The position numbers were made by a program, and so were the translations under genes. DNA of 41,045 nucleotides from an uncultured Oscillospiraceae bacterium (GTDB taxonomy: Bacteria; Bacillota; Clostridia; Oscillospirales; Oscillospiraceae): the NCBI GenBank assembly GCA_902497145.1, contig CABVDR010000017.1, positions 1-41,045 on the forward strand, given 5' to 3'. The notes beneath the pieces are model-generated. The model did no database searches, was not told the DNA's origin, and saw nothing but the letters and a program-made list of their open reading frames with translations. Position 1 is the first letter of the stretch, and each line of letters begins with the position of its first letter. This document shows positions 1 to 11,100 of the stretch, piece by piece.

Positions 1-2
1 GG

Positions 3-1007
3 CAGTGTGAAAAAGGCCACCGCTGGCAGGTAACGGTGAACAACCGCACCTCCAGTCGTACCGATTGCCCCTACTGCTCCGGCAGAGCTGCATGGCCTGG
101 GGAAAGCGATTTGGCCAGCCGGTTCCCGGATTTGGCAAAAGAATGGCACCCCACCAAAAACCTGCCGCTGACGCCGGAGCATGTACTGCCTGGAAGTGAG
201 AAAAAGGTATGGTGGCGGTGCAGCCTGGGCCATGAATGGCAGGCGGAAATCCGTTCACGGGTGGATGGCTGCGGCTGTCCGGTGTGTGCCAACCGTGCTG
301 TGGCTCCGGGTGTCAATGATCTGGCCAGCCGGTTTCCCAAACTGGCACAGGAGTGGCACCCTACAAAAAACGGAACTTTGAAGCCCTGGGATGTGACCTT
401 CGGCGCCAAGCGCAAAGTTTGGTGGCGCTGCAAGGCAGGACATGAGTGGTGTGTTTCCATACAGTCCCGCACCATAGATGGAACGGGATGCCCGGTCTGC
501 GCCGGGCGGGTGATCCTGCCAGGAGAAAACGACATGGCCTCCCAGTTTCCAGAGGTGGCCCGGGAGTGGCATCCCACAAAAAACCGGGCGCTGCTTCCGT
601 CCCAGGTTCCTCCAACCAGTAAGCGCCGGGTGTGGTGGCTCTGCCCCCTGGGACACGAATATGTAGCTGCGGTGGGGATGCGGACCATGCGAAACTCCGG
701 CTGTCCCTACTGTGCGGGAAAAAAGGTCCTGACTGGGTTCAATGACCTGGCTACGACGCAGCCTGAAATCGCGGCACAATGGCATCCCACACTGAACGGT
801 TCCCTGACGCCCCAGATGGTCACAGCAGGTTCTCACAAAAAGGTTTGGTGGACCTGTGCTGAGGGCCATATCTGGAAGGCCGCCATATACTCCCGAGCCG
901 GAAAGCAGAAGCGCGGCTGTCCGGTTTGTGCTGGAGTAGTCAGCGGGAAACGACGTGCACGCTATGAAAAAATGCTTGCAGAAGCAAAGGAGGTCACACG
1001 GGTGTGA
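3..1007 (+). CDS. Zinc-ribbon (treble-clef-like) repeat protein, 5' truncated by window edge
   Basis: The frame is open to the left edge, and the codons before the first possible start (GTG at 36) already encode a C..GH.W half-repeat, so the gene begins outside the window. The visible 334 residues hold the end of one repeat, then four full units of about 67-71 residues and a basic tail. Each unit has the pattern ND(L/M)A, FP, EWHPTKN (the fourth has QWHPTLN), KVWW.C..GH.W and GCP.CA. That gives paired Cys motifs (C..GH and CPxC) expected to bind one zinc each. The pattern matches the probable zinc-ribbon repeat family DUF4379, found in accessory regions of Firmicutes and sometimes fused to nucleases. 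No catalytic domain is visible here. Nucleic acid binding is plausible but unproven. Its stop overlaps the start of the next gene (tgATG), so it is probably co-transcribed with the sortase cluster. Confidence 0.85.
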   Translation, partial: QCEKGHRWQVTVNNRTSSRTDCPYCSGRAAWPGESDLASRFPDLAKEWHPTKNLPLTPEHVLPGSEKKVWWRCSLGHEWQAEIRSRVDGCGCPVCANRAVAPGVNDLASRFPKLAQEWHPTKNGTLKPWDVTFGAKRKVWWRCKAGHEWCVSIQSRTIDGTGCPVCAGRVILPGENDMASQFPEVAREWHPTKNRALLPSQVPPTSKRRVWWLCPLGHEYVAAVGMRTMRNSGCPYCAGKKVLTGFNDLATTQPEIAAQWHPTLNGSLTPQMVTAGSHKKVWWTCAEGHIWKAAIYSRAGKQKRGCPVCAGVVSGKRRARYEKMLAEAKEVTRV

Positions 1008-1297
1008 TGAAGGAACAATCTTTGCTGGAGTTGCTCTCGATTCAAATGGGATGCGAATATCTTTCCGATTTGCACTATCTGACGATTCCCCAGAGGAACT
1101 ACCTGGCGCAGAAACTGAAACCTCTCTTGCCCAGGCAGGAAGATCTCCGGGATTGGAACGAAGTTCTGGCATATTTGACCGGTGAGTCAGCAGAAAAAAC
1201 TGCTTTCGCAGCCAAAGCGCGGTTGATTGAACTGCTGTCCACGGTCAAAGAACCGGATAAAAATCTCCCACATGGATTCTCCAGAAAATTGAAATGA
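1007..1297 (+). CDS. Small hypothetical protein between zinc-ribbon and sortase genes
   Basis: This is a 96-residue protein I do not recognise. The start is ATG 1007, with GTG 1004 directly before it as an alternative. A strong Shine-Dalgarno (AAAGGAGGT, 986-994) lies inside the end of the upstream gene. The protein has no signal peptide, no membrane segment and no cysteine pair; its single Cys is near residue 17. It reads as mostly helical with charged and leucine-rich stretches, ending in a basic tail. The start overlaps the stop of the zinc-ribbon gene, and its own stop (TGA 1295-1297) overlaps the sortase start (ATGA). This marks a tightly coupled three-gene unit. The coupling and good ribosome binding site support a real gene; function is unknown. 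Confidence 0.7.
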   Translation: MKEQSLLELLSIQMGCEYLSDLHYLTIPQRNYLAQKLKPLLPRQEDLRDWNEVLAYLTGESAEKTAFAAKARLIELLSTVKEPDKNLPHGFSRKLK

Positions 1298-2052
1298 AAA
1301 AGAAGAGCATCTATTGGATTTGTCTTCTTTTTTGTGCCGGTGGCACTTTGTTATTTGGAGGGCTTTTTTTCCAGCAGTGGATGGAATATCGCACAGGAGA
1401 ACTGGCCTATGACAGGTTGGAGGAGAGTGTGGTTTCGTCTCCTTCACAAGATTCGGCACAGTCATCCATTTCCCCGCAGCAGCCGCAGCCAGAATTACCA
1501 GAAGTTGATTTTGATACTCTGTCCAGCATTAATTCCGATATCGTGGGGTGGCTATATTGTCCAGACACTGCGATTTCTTACCCTGTCCCACAGGGCGAGG
1601 ATAATTCTTATTACCTTAAGCACCTCTTCGACGGTACCCGTAACAGTGCAGGAAGTCTTTTTCTGGACAGCCGGTGCCAGGGACTGGAAGGGAAAAATAG
1701 CATCATCTACGGCCACTACATGAAAAACGGGACTCTCTTTGCTACTCTAAGCGAATATCAGGAGCAGGCATATTATGAGGCGCACCCTGAACTATATCTG
1801 ATCACACCGGAAGAGACCTTGACGATCCGGTTGTTCTCTGCCTATATTGCTGGGCCAGACAGCAACGCGTGGCAGTTGGAGTTCTCCACCCAGGAGGAAT
1901 ACGGCGCATGGTTAGAAGAACTGCTGGCTCAGTCCTGCTTTACAAGTGAGGTCATTCCTCAACCTACAGACCAGGTAGTCACTCTTTCTACCTGTAACTA
2001 TACGTTTTCGGGCGCACGATTTGTTTGTCATGGACTTGTATGCGCAAATTAA
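1294..2052 (+). CDS. srtB: Class B sortase
   Basis: A 252-residue membrane-anchored transpeptidase that cuts a C-terminal sorting signal and links the surface protein to the cell wall or to another pilin. An N-terminal membrane segment (about residues 5-27) follows a short KKK start. The catalytic domain begins near residue 75. It shows class B hallmarks: NSYYLKHLFDG, then IIYGHYM with catalytic His141, LSTCNY with catalytic Cys234, and Arg242 in the following strand. Its length is normal for SrtB. The ATG overlaps the preceding stop and has no clear Shine-Dalgarno, so translation is probably coupled. The giant CnaB protein 69 bases downstream ends in an LPXTG-like signal and is the likely substrate; pairing by adjacency is inference. 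Confidence 0.93.
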   Translation: MKKKSIYWICLLFCAGGTLLFGGLFFQQWMEYRTGELAYDRLEESVVSSPSQDSAQSSISPQQPQPELPEVDFDTLSSINSDIVGWLYCPDTAISYPVPQGEDNSYYLKHLFDGTRNSAGSLFLDSRCQGLEGKNSIIYGHYMKNGTLFATLSEYQEQAYYEAHPELYLITPEETLTIRLFSAYIAGPDSNAWQLEFSTQEEYGAWLEELLAQSCFTSEVIPQPTDQVVTLSTCNYTFSGARFVCHGLVCAN

Positions 2053-2121
2053 AACAATCTGGTAAAAGCCCGGAAATTTTCGTTTTCATCAATAGTTTCC
2101 AAGGAGAAGGAGGATGTCGTT

Positions 2122-5100
2122 ATGATGAAAAGCAAGCGAAACATCAAGATGCGTTTATGTAGTGTGTTGTTGACAGTGTGTATGCTGTTCAGTATTCTTC
2201 CTGCGTCAGTAATTTCTTTTGCGGAAGGGACAGACCCTGTCTCGGTGATATGGACGCCTCAGGCACAGACCAAAAGTGGAGAGCGTCAGGTGGCACTGAC
2301 GGTCAGCCTGAAGCAAACTGAAGGGGAGCCTGCTGCGGCGCTGATCGACATCTGTCTGGATTCTGCTGAGGCAGCTGCGCTTCAGTGGACGGGTGCTTCT
2401 ATTGAGGAGAGTGCGCTTGACCCCCAGGAGCCTGATGATACCTCACAAGATGCCATTTTGATCAAAAAGGCTGATAACGGAGCGGTGCTGCGGATTTTGC
2501 TGAACAGAGCGACTCCTTATAATGGTATCTTAACGTTTGCCGCGGAAAGCGACGATGTAACCATCGATGTTGCTAGCGGAGACATCAAAGTCCAGACCTA
2601 CGAGGCTGACAGTGCTCCTACAAGCATTACAGCAGTTGAACTTCTCTCTAGCAGCACCGCTGCCTCCATTACCACCTCCGAGTTCACCGTTTTTGCGCAT
2701 ATCCCTGAAGAGATCGCGGCCAAAGCAGCAGCGGAGAGCGTTGATCTGGACTCTGACGGCAGCAAGGACATTACATATATCGTCGAACTTCAAAAGGCTT
2801 CCGCCGGAACAAGTGGAAAGGATTACGCCTTTACAGTTGAACTACCGAACGGCCTGTCTCTTCCTGATGGAGAGCTGACCTATGCCAACGGCAGCATCCA
2901 ATGCGGCAGCACAGAGATTGCTGCTCTAGCACTCCCTGGTACACTATCTCTTAAGGAAGACACCCTGAGTGTATATGACAATGGTTTTGCCTTTACAGTC
3001 TCTGTTCCAGAAGCGGAAGGAGGCGCAACTGAAGTAGAGACCCACGACATCACCCTGACTCTCCAAGCCGACAAGCTGGTTCGCTCCGCTGAGACCATCA
3101 AGGGGGACGTGAAACTCACCGTCAGCGCGATCGGTGAGGGTGAAACCGCCACAGCTTCCGATTCTGTTCAGGTTACCGCCTCCGCCACCGAGCCTGGCCA
3201 GGACGGCTGGACGGTAGTGGGTTCTGAATATCAAGCGGTGACCCAACAGATCTATTGGGCGGACAACAACAACGAGGCCGGTGATCGCCCCAACTGGAGT
3301 GACACGCTGGGCGATACTACCAACGGAATCACCCCCAAGCTGTATTTCACCCTGACCGAACAACACAGCGACGGAAGCACAACAACCTTTGCAGCCGAGG
3401 AACTGACCCAGGAGACTCTGTCCAAGGTTGGCCTGACCCAAATGCCTGTGGTGTCCTATACTGAGAACACCGGTGTGCTCAGTATTGCTGGTTTGCCCAC
3501 CAAGCTGGCGGAAAAGGATGCTCAGGGCAATACCAACCGGAGCTATACCGTGTCTTGGTCGTTGGAGCCTCCCACGAATGAAGAGCTTCCCCCAGACTAC
3601 ACCCTCCAGGACATCGAAGATCCCACCACCTCGGGTGGTACCATCAACTACCCCGGCTGGTATTTTGTGCTGCTGGACGAGTTTACCATCACACTGGATG
3701 TGCAGCAGGGGGCTGGACGGGACCTAACCGCAGAGGAAGCCCTTTCTCTGCTGGATGACTTTACCTTCTATTGGAATTACGACGGCATGACCGGCAGCGA
3801 CCACAATACTCTGAAAGCCATGTTGGAAAATGGGCTGGAGGCTTCCTATGATAATGATACAAAAAAGCTGACCATCTCCGGCCTTTGGAAATACAGCGTA
3901 AACGGCAAGCCCATTACCTACTATCTGGTGGAAACGGCGGACGATGGGGAGGAAGGCGCCTTGTCCGCCGACAGTAAACTGTCCGGCAGCGAGCTGCCCA
4001 ATAGCCTCTTTGGAACCGACGATCCTCTGGATACAGGCGACTGGTATAATATTATATACGACAATACCGGGGTCGCTAACCAGGGCAATACCACCACACA
4101 GGTGTACAGCGGCGGTACTTTACGGCTGGTGCGGGGCGGTGAGGTAGCGTATTCCGCCACCAAGGTCTGGAAAGATGCCTATGAGCAGAATGATGAAAAT
4201 GCCCAGCGTCCCACTGCCACGTTCACACTATACCGTTATTTCCGGACCAGCGGGGTCACTTCCGCCTCGATATATAACGGCGAAGCCGGTGCGCCGGTGT
4301 ACGCCAACTTGGTCTGGGTCGAAGAAGATGAGGCAACCGGCACCGACGCCCACTGGGAGGTGCAGGTGCTGGACGGCAACGAGGAACCTGTCACCCTTCC
4401 CAAGTACGACAGCCAGAGCGGCAAAGAGTGGATCTACGTGGTCAAGGAAAGCCTCTCCGGAAATAACGCAGGCAATTACAAGCAGGTGTTCGGTACAGTC
4501 GACTGGGAAAACAACCAGTGGGTGGAGACGGAAGACGACCTGACCGAGTGGGACGCCCAGCGGGATGGCAATACCTACCTGTATAACGAGGATACTCTCA
4601 CCAACCTCCAGACCGGCACCATCTCCGTGGGCGCCACCAAGGAGTGGAAATCCGCTACCTTCCAGTCCGGCTTTGACGATGTGGTCGTGGAGCTGACGCT
4701 CCAGGTGCGTGAGAAGGGCACGGAGAACTCCTGGCAGTACTATCAAGATGCGGACGGAAATGCCATGGTCCGCTATCTGTACGATTTCACCGCTGTGAAG
4801 CTGACCGATACCCTGGACAGTCTGCCCGGGCTGGAAAAGTACTGGGGCGGCGACACCACCAAGGAGCTGGAGTACCGCTGGATTGAGACGGCGGTCTATG
4901 GTGGGGTGGAAGCTGAGACCCGCGAGGGAGTGGAGGATGCCATTGCGGCCTACCATCAGGATCCGGACAGCAGCAATATTCGAAAATATGACACCGCATA
5001 TGATGGAACCGATACGTTGGATCAGCCTTCCGGCTCCTTCCAAGTAAAAGACGAAAGCCGCAGCTATACCGTCTCCTATCCTGAAACAGAGGACGGAAAT

Positions 5101-8100
5101 ACGAGCATTATCAACACCGTGCAGGACACCGTCTCCTACGAGGCCATCAAGGAGTGGGGTGCCAAGACTACCCCGGAACAAATCACCCTCCAGATCTTCC
5201 GTGCCGTCACCGGCAAGGAGTTTACATACGATACGCCGTATCTGGAGTTCACCCTGGACGGGACAGACAACAAGAATAGTGCTGTAATTACCACTTATCC
5301 GAATCCTTCCGACGCGCCGGATGTAAAGGTAACATGGGGAATTGATGGGTACACATCGGGTTCAGGAGACACTGCTTGGCCCGCTGTGGTAACCGGCCTG
5401 CCCGCCTTTGACGACGAGGGCCGCACTTATGAGTACATCCTGCTGGAGAAAACGGAGTCTAACAACACGCCAGTCTACGAAAATGTAGAAACCGACACCG
5501 CCGATTACCGCACCATCGTGTTCAACGGCAAAGGCGGCGGAGGCTTCAACCTGCTGGTGCGGAAGGTTTGGCTGGACAACAGCGACACACCCCACCGGGA
5601 TCCGGTGACTTTCACCCTGTACAACAAGAATACCAACGAGCCAGTGATGAAGAAAAACAGTGATGGTAGTGTTTCTAGCGATCCTTACACTATCACCCTG
5701 GGCGGGGAGGACGCCCCCGGCATCTGGAGCTCCGTGTTCTGGATCGGCCTGACTGAGATCGATGCCGGGACTGGCGAGAATGCAATTGAAAGTGCCGACG
5801 ATGTGTACCTGGTGGAGACCTCGGTGGGTAAGGACAGCGAAGGAACTCCTTATGAAGTAGACCACCACCTGATTAACCTTACCTACACCGCGCTGTACGG
5901 TGAAAACGGACAAGGCGGCGGCGTGGGAGACGAGGATAAAATCTTCGACGTAACCACTGCCAACCACCGCTATCAGGTGACCTATGCGGCGGAGTACGAG
6001 ACACAAAGCGGTTCCACCACAGGAGAACTCCCCGGCGGCGTGGGGGCATCGTTCACGATCACCAACCGCCGCCTGGGCAACATCAACCTGACCGTGACCA
6101 AGTCCTGGGTGGACGGCCGCACCACGCTGGACGGCAATGGGCAACCTATAAACGATCCCACCCTCTCCGATGAGATCGCGGACGAGCTGGAAGAGATCCA
6201 GACCAGCAGCGGCAAAAAGCTCGCCCTGGTCTTCCGCCTGGTGTTCGACGACTCCATGGGCAAGACGGAGGAAAAGGACGAGGGAGCGGAAGACGGCGAT
6301 ACCTGGCACATCACCTACTCCGGCCCCTCGGCCCAGACCGACACCGTCCGCGTGGGGGGAGAGGAGCTGTCCATTTACCATGAGTATGATGACGAGAGCC
6401 GCCAATATTCTGATATCACCTCCACAGAGCAGGTGATCATCGGATGGAGTAAACAGGATGGTAATAATGAGGATGTCATCATAAACAATGAGGCCCACTT
6501 CTATGGCTTGCCCAAGTATGACAGCACCGGCACCGCGGTGGCCTACTCGGTGGAGGAAATTTGGCTGGATGTGACCAAAGCAAACAGTCAAACTCCGCCG
6601 GAAGAGGTGGATCTGGAGAAGCTGGCACAGGAAGATCAAAACCTCTACGGTGATCTCTACGAGCTGTGGAGCGGCTATACTGACCCGCAGTTTAAGTGGT
6701 CCTATGATAACAACGTGGGCGGGATGCAGCACACCTTGGACAAGCAGACCCTGCAGGTCACCAACCAGCGCGGCACCCCCAAGGATGTCACCTGGACCAA
6801 GGTTTGGAAGGACGCCTACACCAACGAAAGCGGCCTGCGCCCCGACCTGTATCTGGACATCTACCGAGTAGTCCACGTAGCAGTGACGGACAGCACCGGC
6901 ACGGAACCAGGTGTTGAGGGCTGGACCCCCACCTATGAGCGGCGGATCGAGTATGTGCGCAGCAGCGGCGACTGGAAGAAGAACGACAACAACACCTGGA
7001 CGCTGACGCTGAGCAATGTGAAGGCCTTTGACGAGTACGGCTTTGAGATTTACTACTACGCCGTGGAGCGCACCCAGCAGCCCGCCGACCTATACGACTA
7101 TCAGGCGGGAGAGTACTCCCTGGACGGAACGTCCCTGGGCACCCGGGATGTGCCGGCGGCGGACGCCGACATACTCTCCAGCCAAACACAGCAGGCGTCG
7201 GGAGACCACGCCTATGACCTGCTGGTGCTGGGCAAGCGGGCAGACGCGGATGATTCCGATGCGGTGGACAGCATCCACTGGAACGGCAGCGGGCAGCCCA
7301 CGGGCATCGGGACCTTCGGCACGGACGACGGCTATCCCCAGTACGCCCTGATCGAGGGCGGCACCTTCACCAACACTCTGGCAGAGAGCTACTCCATCGA
7401 CGGCATGAAGTACTGGACCAACCTGCCCAACGGCTGGCAAGACGCCAACCTGCCCACCATTCAATTCCTGGTGTACCGCTATACCAAGAGCGATATGGAA
7501 AAGGCTCAGAGTACGCCCACCATCGTCAATCCCGCGGTATTGACCTCCGGTCAAACCCCTTGGCTGGAGGACCAGATCATAGATAGTTCGGGAGCGTATA
7601 AAACTACCGGGTGTGAATACTACGCCGCCCAGTTGACCATCACTTCGGATCAGTGGCAAAGTTTGAAATCCGGCACCGGCTACCGCTATCTGATCCAGTA
7701 CAACGGGGACAACACCCTGACAGTGGAAAACGGTGCGTTGAAGTGTACCGGCGATGGCGCACTTCTGGAGCGGTACGACGAAAACGGTGAGCTGTATGTC
7801 TACGAGATCCGGGAGGTGGTCAAGTTTGCCGAAGGCGTGACTGGTGTGGAGTACGAAGATGTCTTTTCCTTCAGTCAGGCGGCCAACGGCTTCTACATCA
7901 CCAACAACTATGCCCCCACCGATGGCAGCATCCAGGTGAAGAAGTTCCTGTATCTGCCCATGGGGGAGAATAACGAGCCGGAGTCCTACCCCGCCGTCAC
8001 CTTCAAGCTGACCCGGCAGGTGGACTATGGTGAGGGCTATGTGGCGGACAAATCCTTTGCACCCCAGACGGTGACCATTTCCTCCAAGGCGGTCCAAGAG

Positions 8101-11100
8101 GCTTGGGAGGCTTTGAAGGACAACTCCAGCGACTATGTGACCCTCTACGCCCTTTTTGAGAATCTGGACCTCTACGCCCCCAACGGCACCAAGTATCAGT
8201 ACACTGTGATCGAGGACCGGGACGAGCTGAAGGGGTATACCACCTGGGCAGAGAGTGGAAACAAGGATACCCCCGATGCTATTACCAAAGATGGCGAACC
8301 GTGGACGACAGAGGACTCCGCCAATTACCCCAACTCCGAGATCATCGACGGCGTCAAGATCGGCGGCCTGGAGCCCACGGTGGTAACGGAGGACAATGCG
8401 ATTACCCCCGCCGCCACCTTCAAGAACCAGCAGGAAGATCCGCCCCAGAAGTATGAAAATGGCTTCACCGCCACCAAGGCGTGGGACGACAACAACAATG
8501 CCTACGGTTTCCGGCCCAGTGCAGGGGAGTTTGAGGCATTGCTGCTGGAAACAAAGAAGGATGAAGATGGCAATGTGATTTGGACCGCACTGAAGCGCAC
8601 CGCAGCCTCTCAGACCGGTCAGGGCAACGACATGACCGAATACCTGATTCCGGATAAGGATTTCACGGTAGAGGTGACAGATAACGACAACGGTACCTAC
8701 GATATCACCATCAAGCCGGTGAACTCCGCCTTTGAACTCTACGCCCCCAATGGGATGCGGTGGAAATATACGTTCAGCGAGCCCACTGGAAATTACCGCT
8801 TGCAGTTAAACCCCGACAACCTTAACGCAGACGAGAACAAGATCTATGCACCGGATAAGAAGGACGGCCAATGGCCTACCATTATCCAGCCCACGACCGG
8901 GAGCACGCAGAACACCAATTTTGGCACCCTGACCAACACCACCCACATGAGCTACCAGTTTAACAAGAAATGGGTGGACGAGAACTGGGAGGAAATCACA
9001 GAGAACTACCTGGGAGAGAATTTCAATCTGACGGTTACCTTCCAGCTCCAGGTGTCTGAGGTGGCTGCGTCTGGCGGCACTCCCAATTGGACGAATGCCA
9101 AGGAGTATTTTGAGAGTAAAGGGACTGATCCCTCTACAATCTCAGTGACTGGAACAGGTGTTACTCAGGGGACAGATTGGGACACCGCCACTATCACCGC
9201 CACAGTGGACGCCGATGTCTGGAGTAACGGCGGCGCCTTCACCCAGTTGCCTACCGTGCTCAAAAATGCGGATGGTACCTACACCTTCCTGCAGTACCGG
9301 GTAGTGGAGACGTCGGTGGAATACAGCGGCATCACACAGACGATCACCGGCCCGGCTACGGTAACAACCTCGGGAAGTACCACGACAGGAAGCTATACCG
9401 TCAGCGATTCCAATCAACTGGTCACCAGCGCAACCTTTACCCGGTATGATAACCAAGGCACCAGCACCAGCACCAACCAGCTGGCCACCACCTCCGTATC
9501 GGTGACCAAGGTTTGGAACGACACCGACAACCAGTACGGTACCCGTCCCGGCGGGGAGGGACCCTGGTCCTGGGCCTCCTGGTTCGTCCTCCAGCGCAGC
9601 ACGGATAATACAACTTGGGAAAACGTTGCGGTATTTGAGAAGCTCTACGGCAGCAACGCCGAAAGTAAGGATGATGCGGGCGTAAGCACACAGGAGAAGT
9701 GGGAGACCACCATCGCCGGCCTGCCCACTTGGGATTACAGCGGAACTTCCGCCCAGCCCTACACCTACCGGGTGCGGGAGCTGCAGCCCAAGGAGGGCGG
9801 CTATACGCTGGACAATGTGGCGAATGAGAATATTGTGGAACCCAACGGCACCTACAACCCCGACGGCTTCCACTACACCGCCACTTATACAGAGCCAAGC
9901 GGTACTGATAATCTCTGGACGGTAACCAACTCCATGAATACCCCCACAGACAAGGTACCCAAGAATGTGGAGGCCATCAAGGAGTGGGCCGGTGAGAACA
10001 ACACCGGTGTTACCTCCATAACCTTCCAGCTGAAGTATAGCTATACCAATGCAAGCGGTGAAACCGTCTGGGAGCCTGCCGATTTCCTGTCCGGCGGACA
10101 GTGGGAAAAGACCGCCAATGCGGGTAATGACTGGAGGGTAAGCTGGGAAGACCTGCCCGAGACAGATGGCGACGGCAACAAGGTCACCGGCTACCAAGTG
10201 GTGGAGGAAGCGGGCAGCGGCTGGGTGCAGATCGGGGAGCCCAAGGTCACCTATAATAACACCACCGGCACCACCACTTACTCCTACACCTTCACCAACT
10301 CCATCACCACCAGCTACAGCGTGGAAAAGGTGTGGCGGCCCACAACAGCGACAAAGCAAGAGGTGACCCTGGGCCTGTACCGGACCACGGACAGCACAAA
10401 GGTGGGCTCCACCACCGGCACCCCGGTGCCTGTGGATGAGCTGGACAGCTCGAAGGGAGTTCGGACTGTGACTCTGGATGGGAACACAGATACAACCGAA
10501 ACCACAGCCTGGAACGCCACCTTCACCAACCTGCCCAAGTACGACGCCGACGGCGATCTGTATTACTACTATGCCCTGGAGCTGAACGGTACGACACCCA
10601 TTGGTCAGAACGGAAAGCTCACTCTGGGCACTACCGACTACGAAGTGTCCTACAACTGGGCAGCAGATAACACCAAAACTACTGTCACCAACACCACCGC
10701 CACCAGCCTCACCGGCACCAAGACCTGGGTGGACAACAGCAATATCTACCACACCCGGCCTACCAGCTTGACGCTGATTTTGGAGCGGACGGTGGACGAT
10801 AAAAACTGGGTCGATGTATCCGATCTTTATAACCCCACCTGGACGGATACAGATACCGACGAGTGGACCTATACCTTCAGCGGCCTGCCCAGCTGCGACA
10901 GCAACGGTGCGCCGTACGAGTACCGGGTGCGGGAGGTTGTTCCCAGCGGGTATGTGCAGCAGAGCGGGGCCAACGGCAGCTTTACCAATGTCCTCTCCGG
11001 CACCGTGACCATCAACGGACAGAAGATCTGGAGCGGGGGAGTGGGAACCACACCCACCCTGACGCTGGAGCGGCGGCTGGCCGACCAGACTCCGGAGGCT

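Noticed and set aside
9142..10752. Long open frame on the minus strand inside the giant adhesin gene (536 codons), and a similar one at 5362-6876
   Set aside because: Antisense shadows of a repetitive, codon-biased gene; the proteins show low-complexity Gly/Val runs and no ribosome site or family motif.
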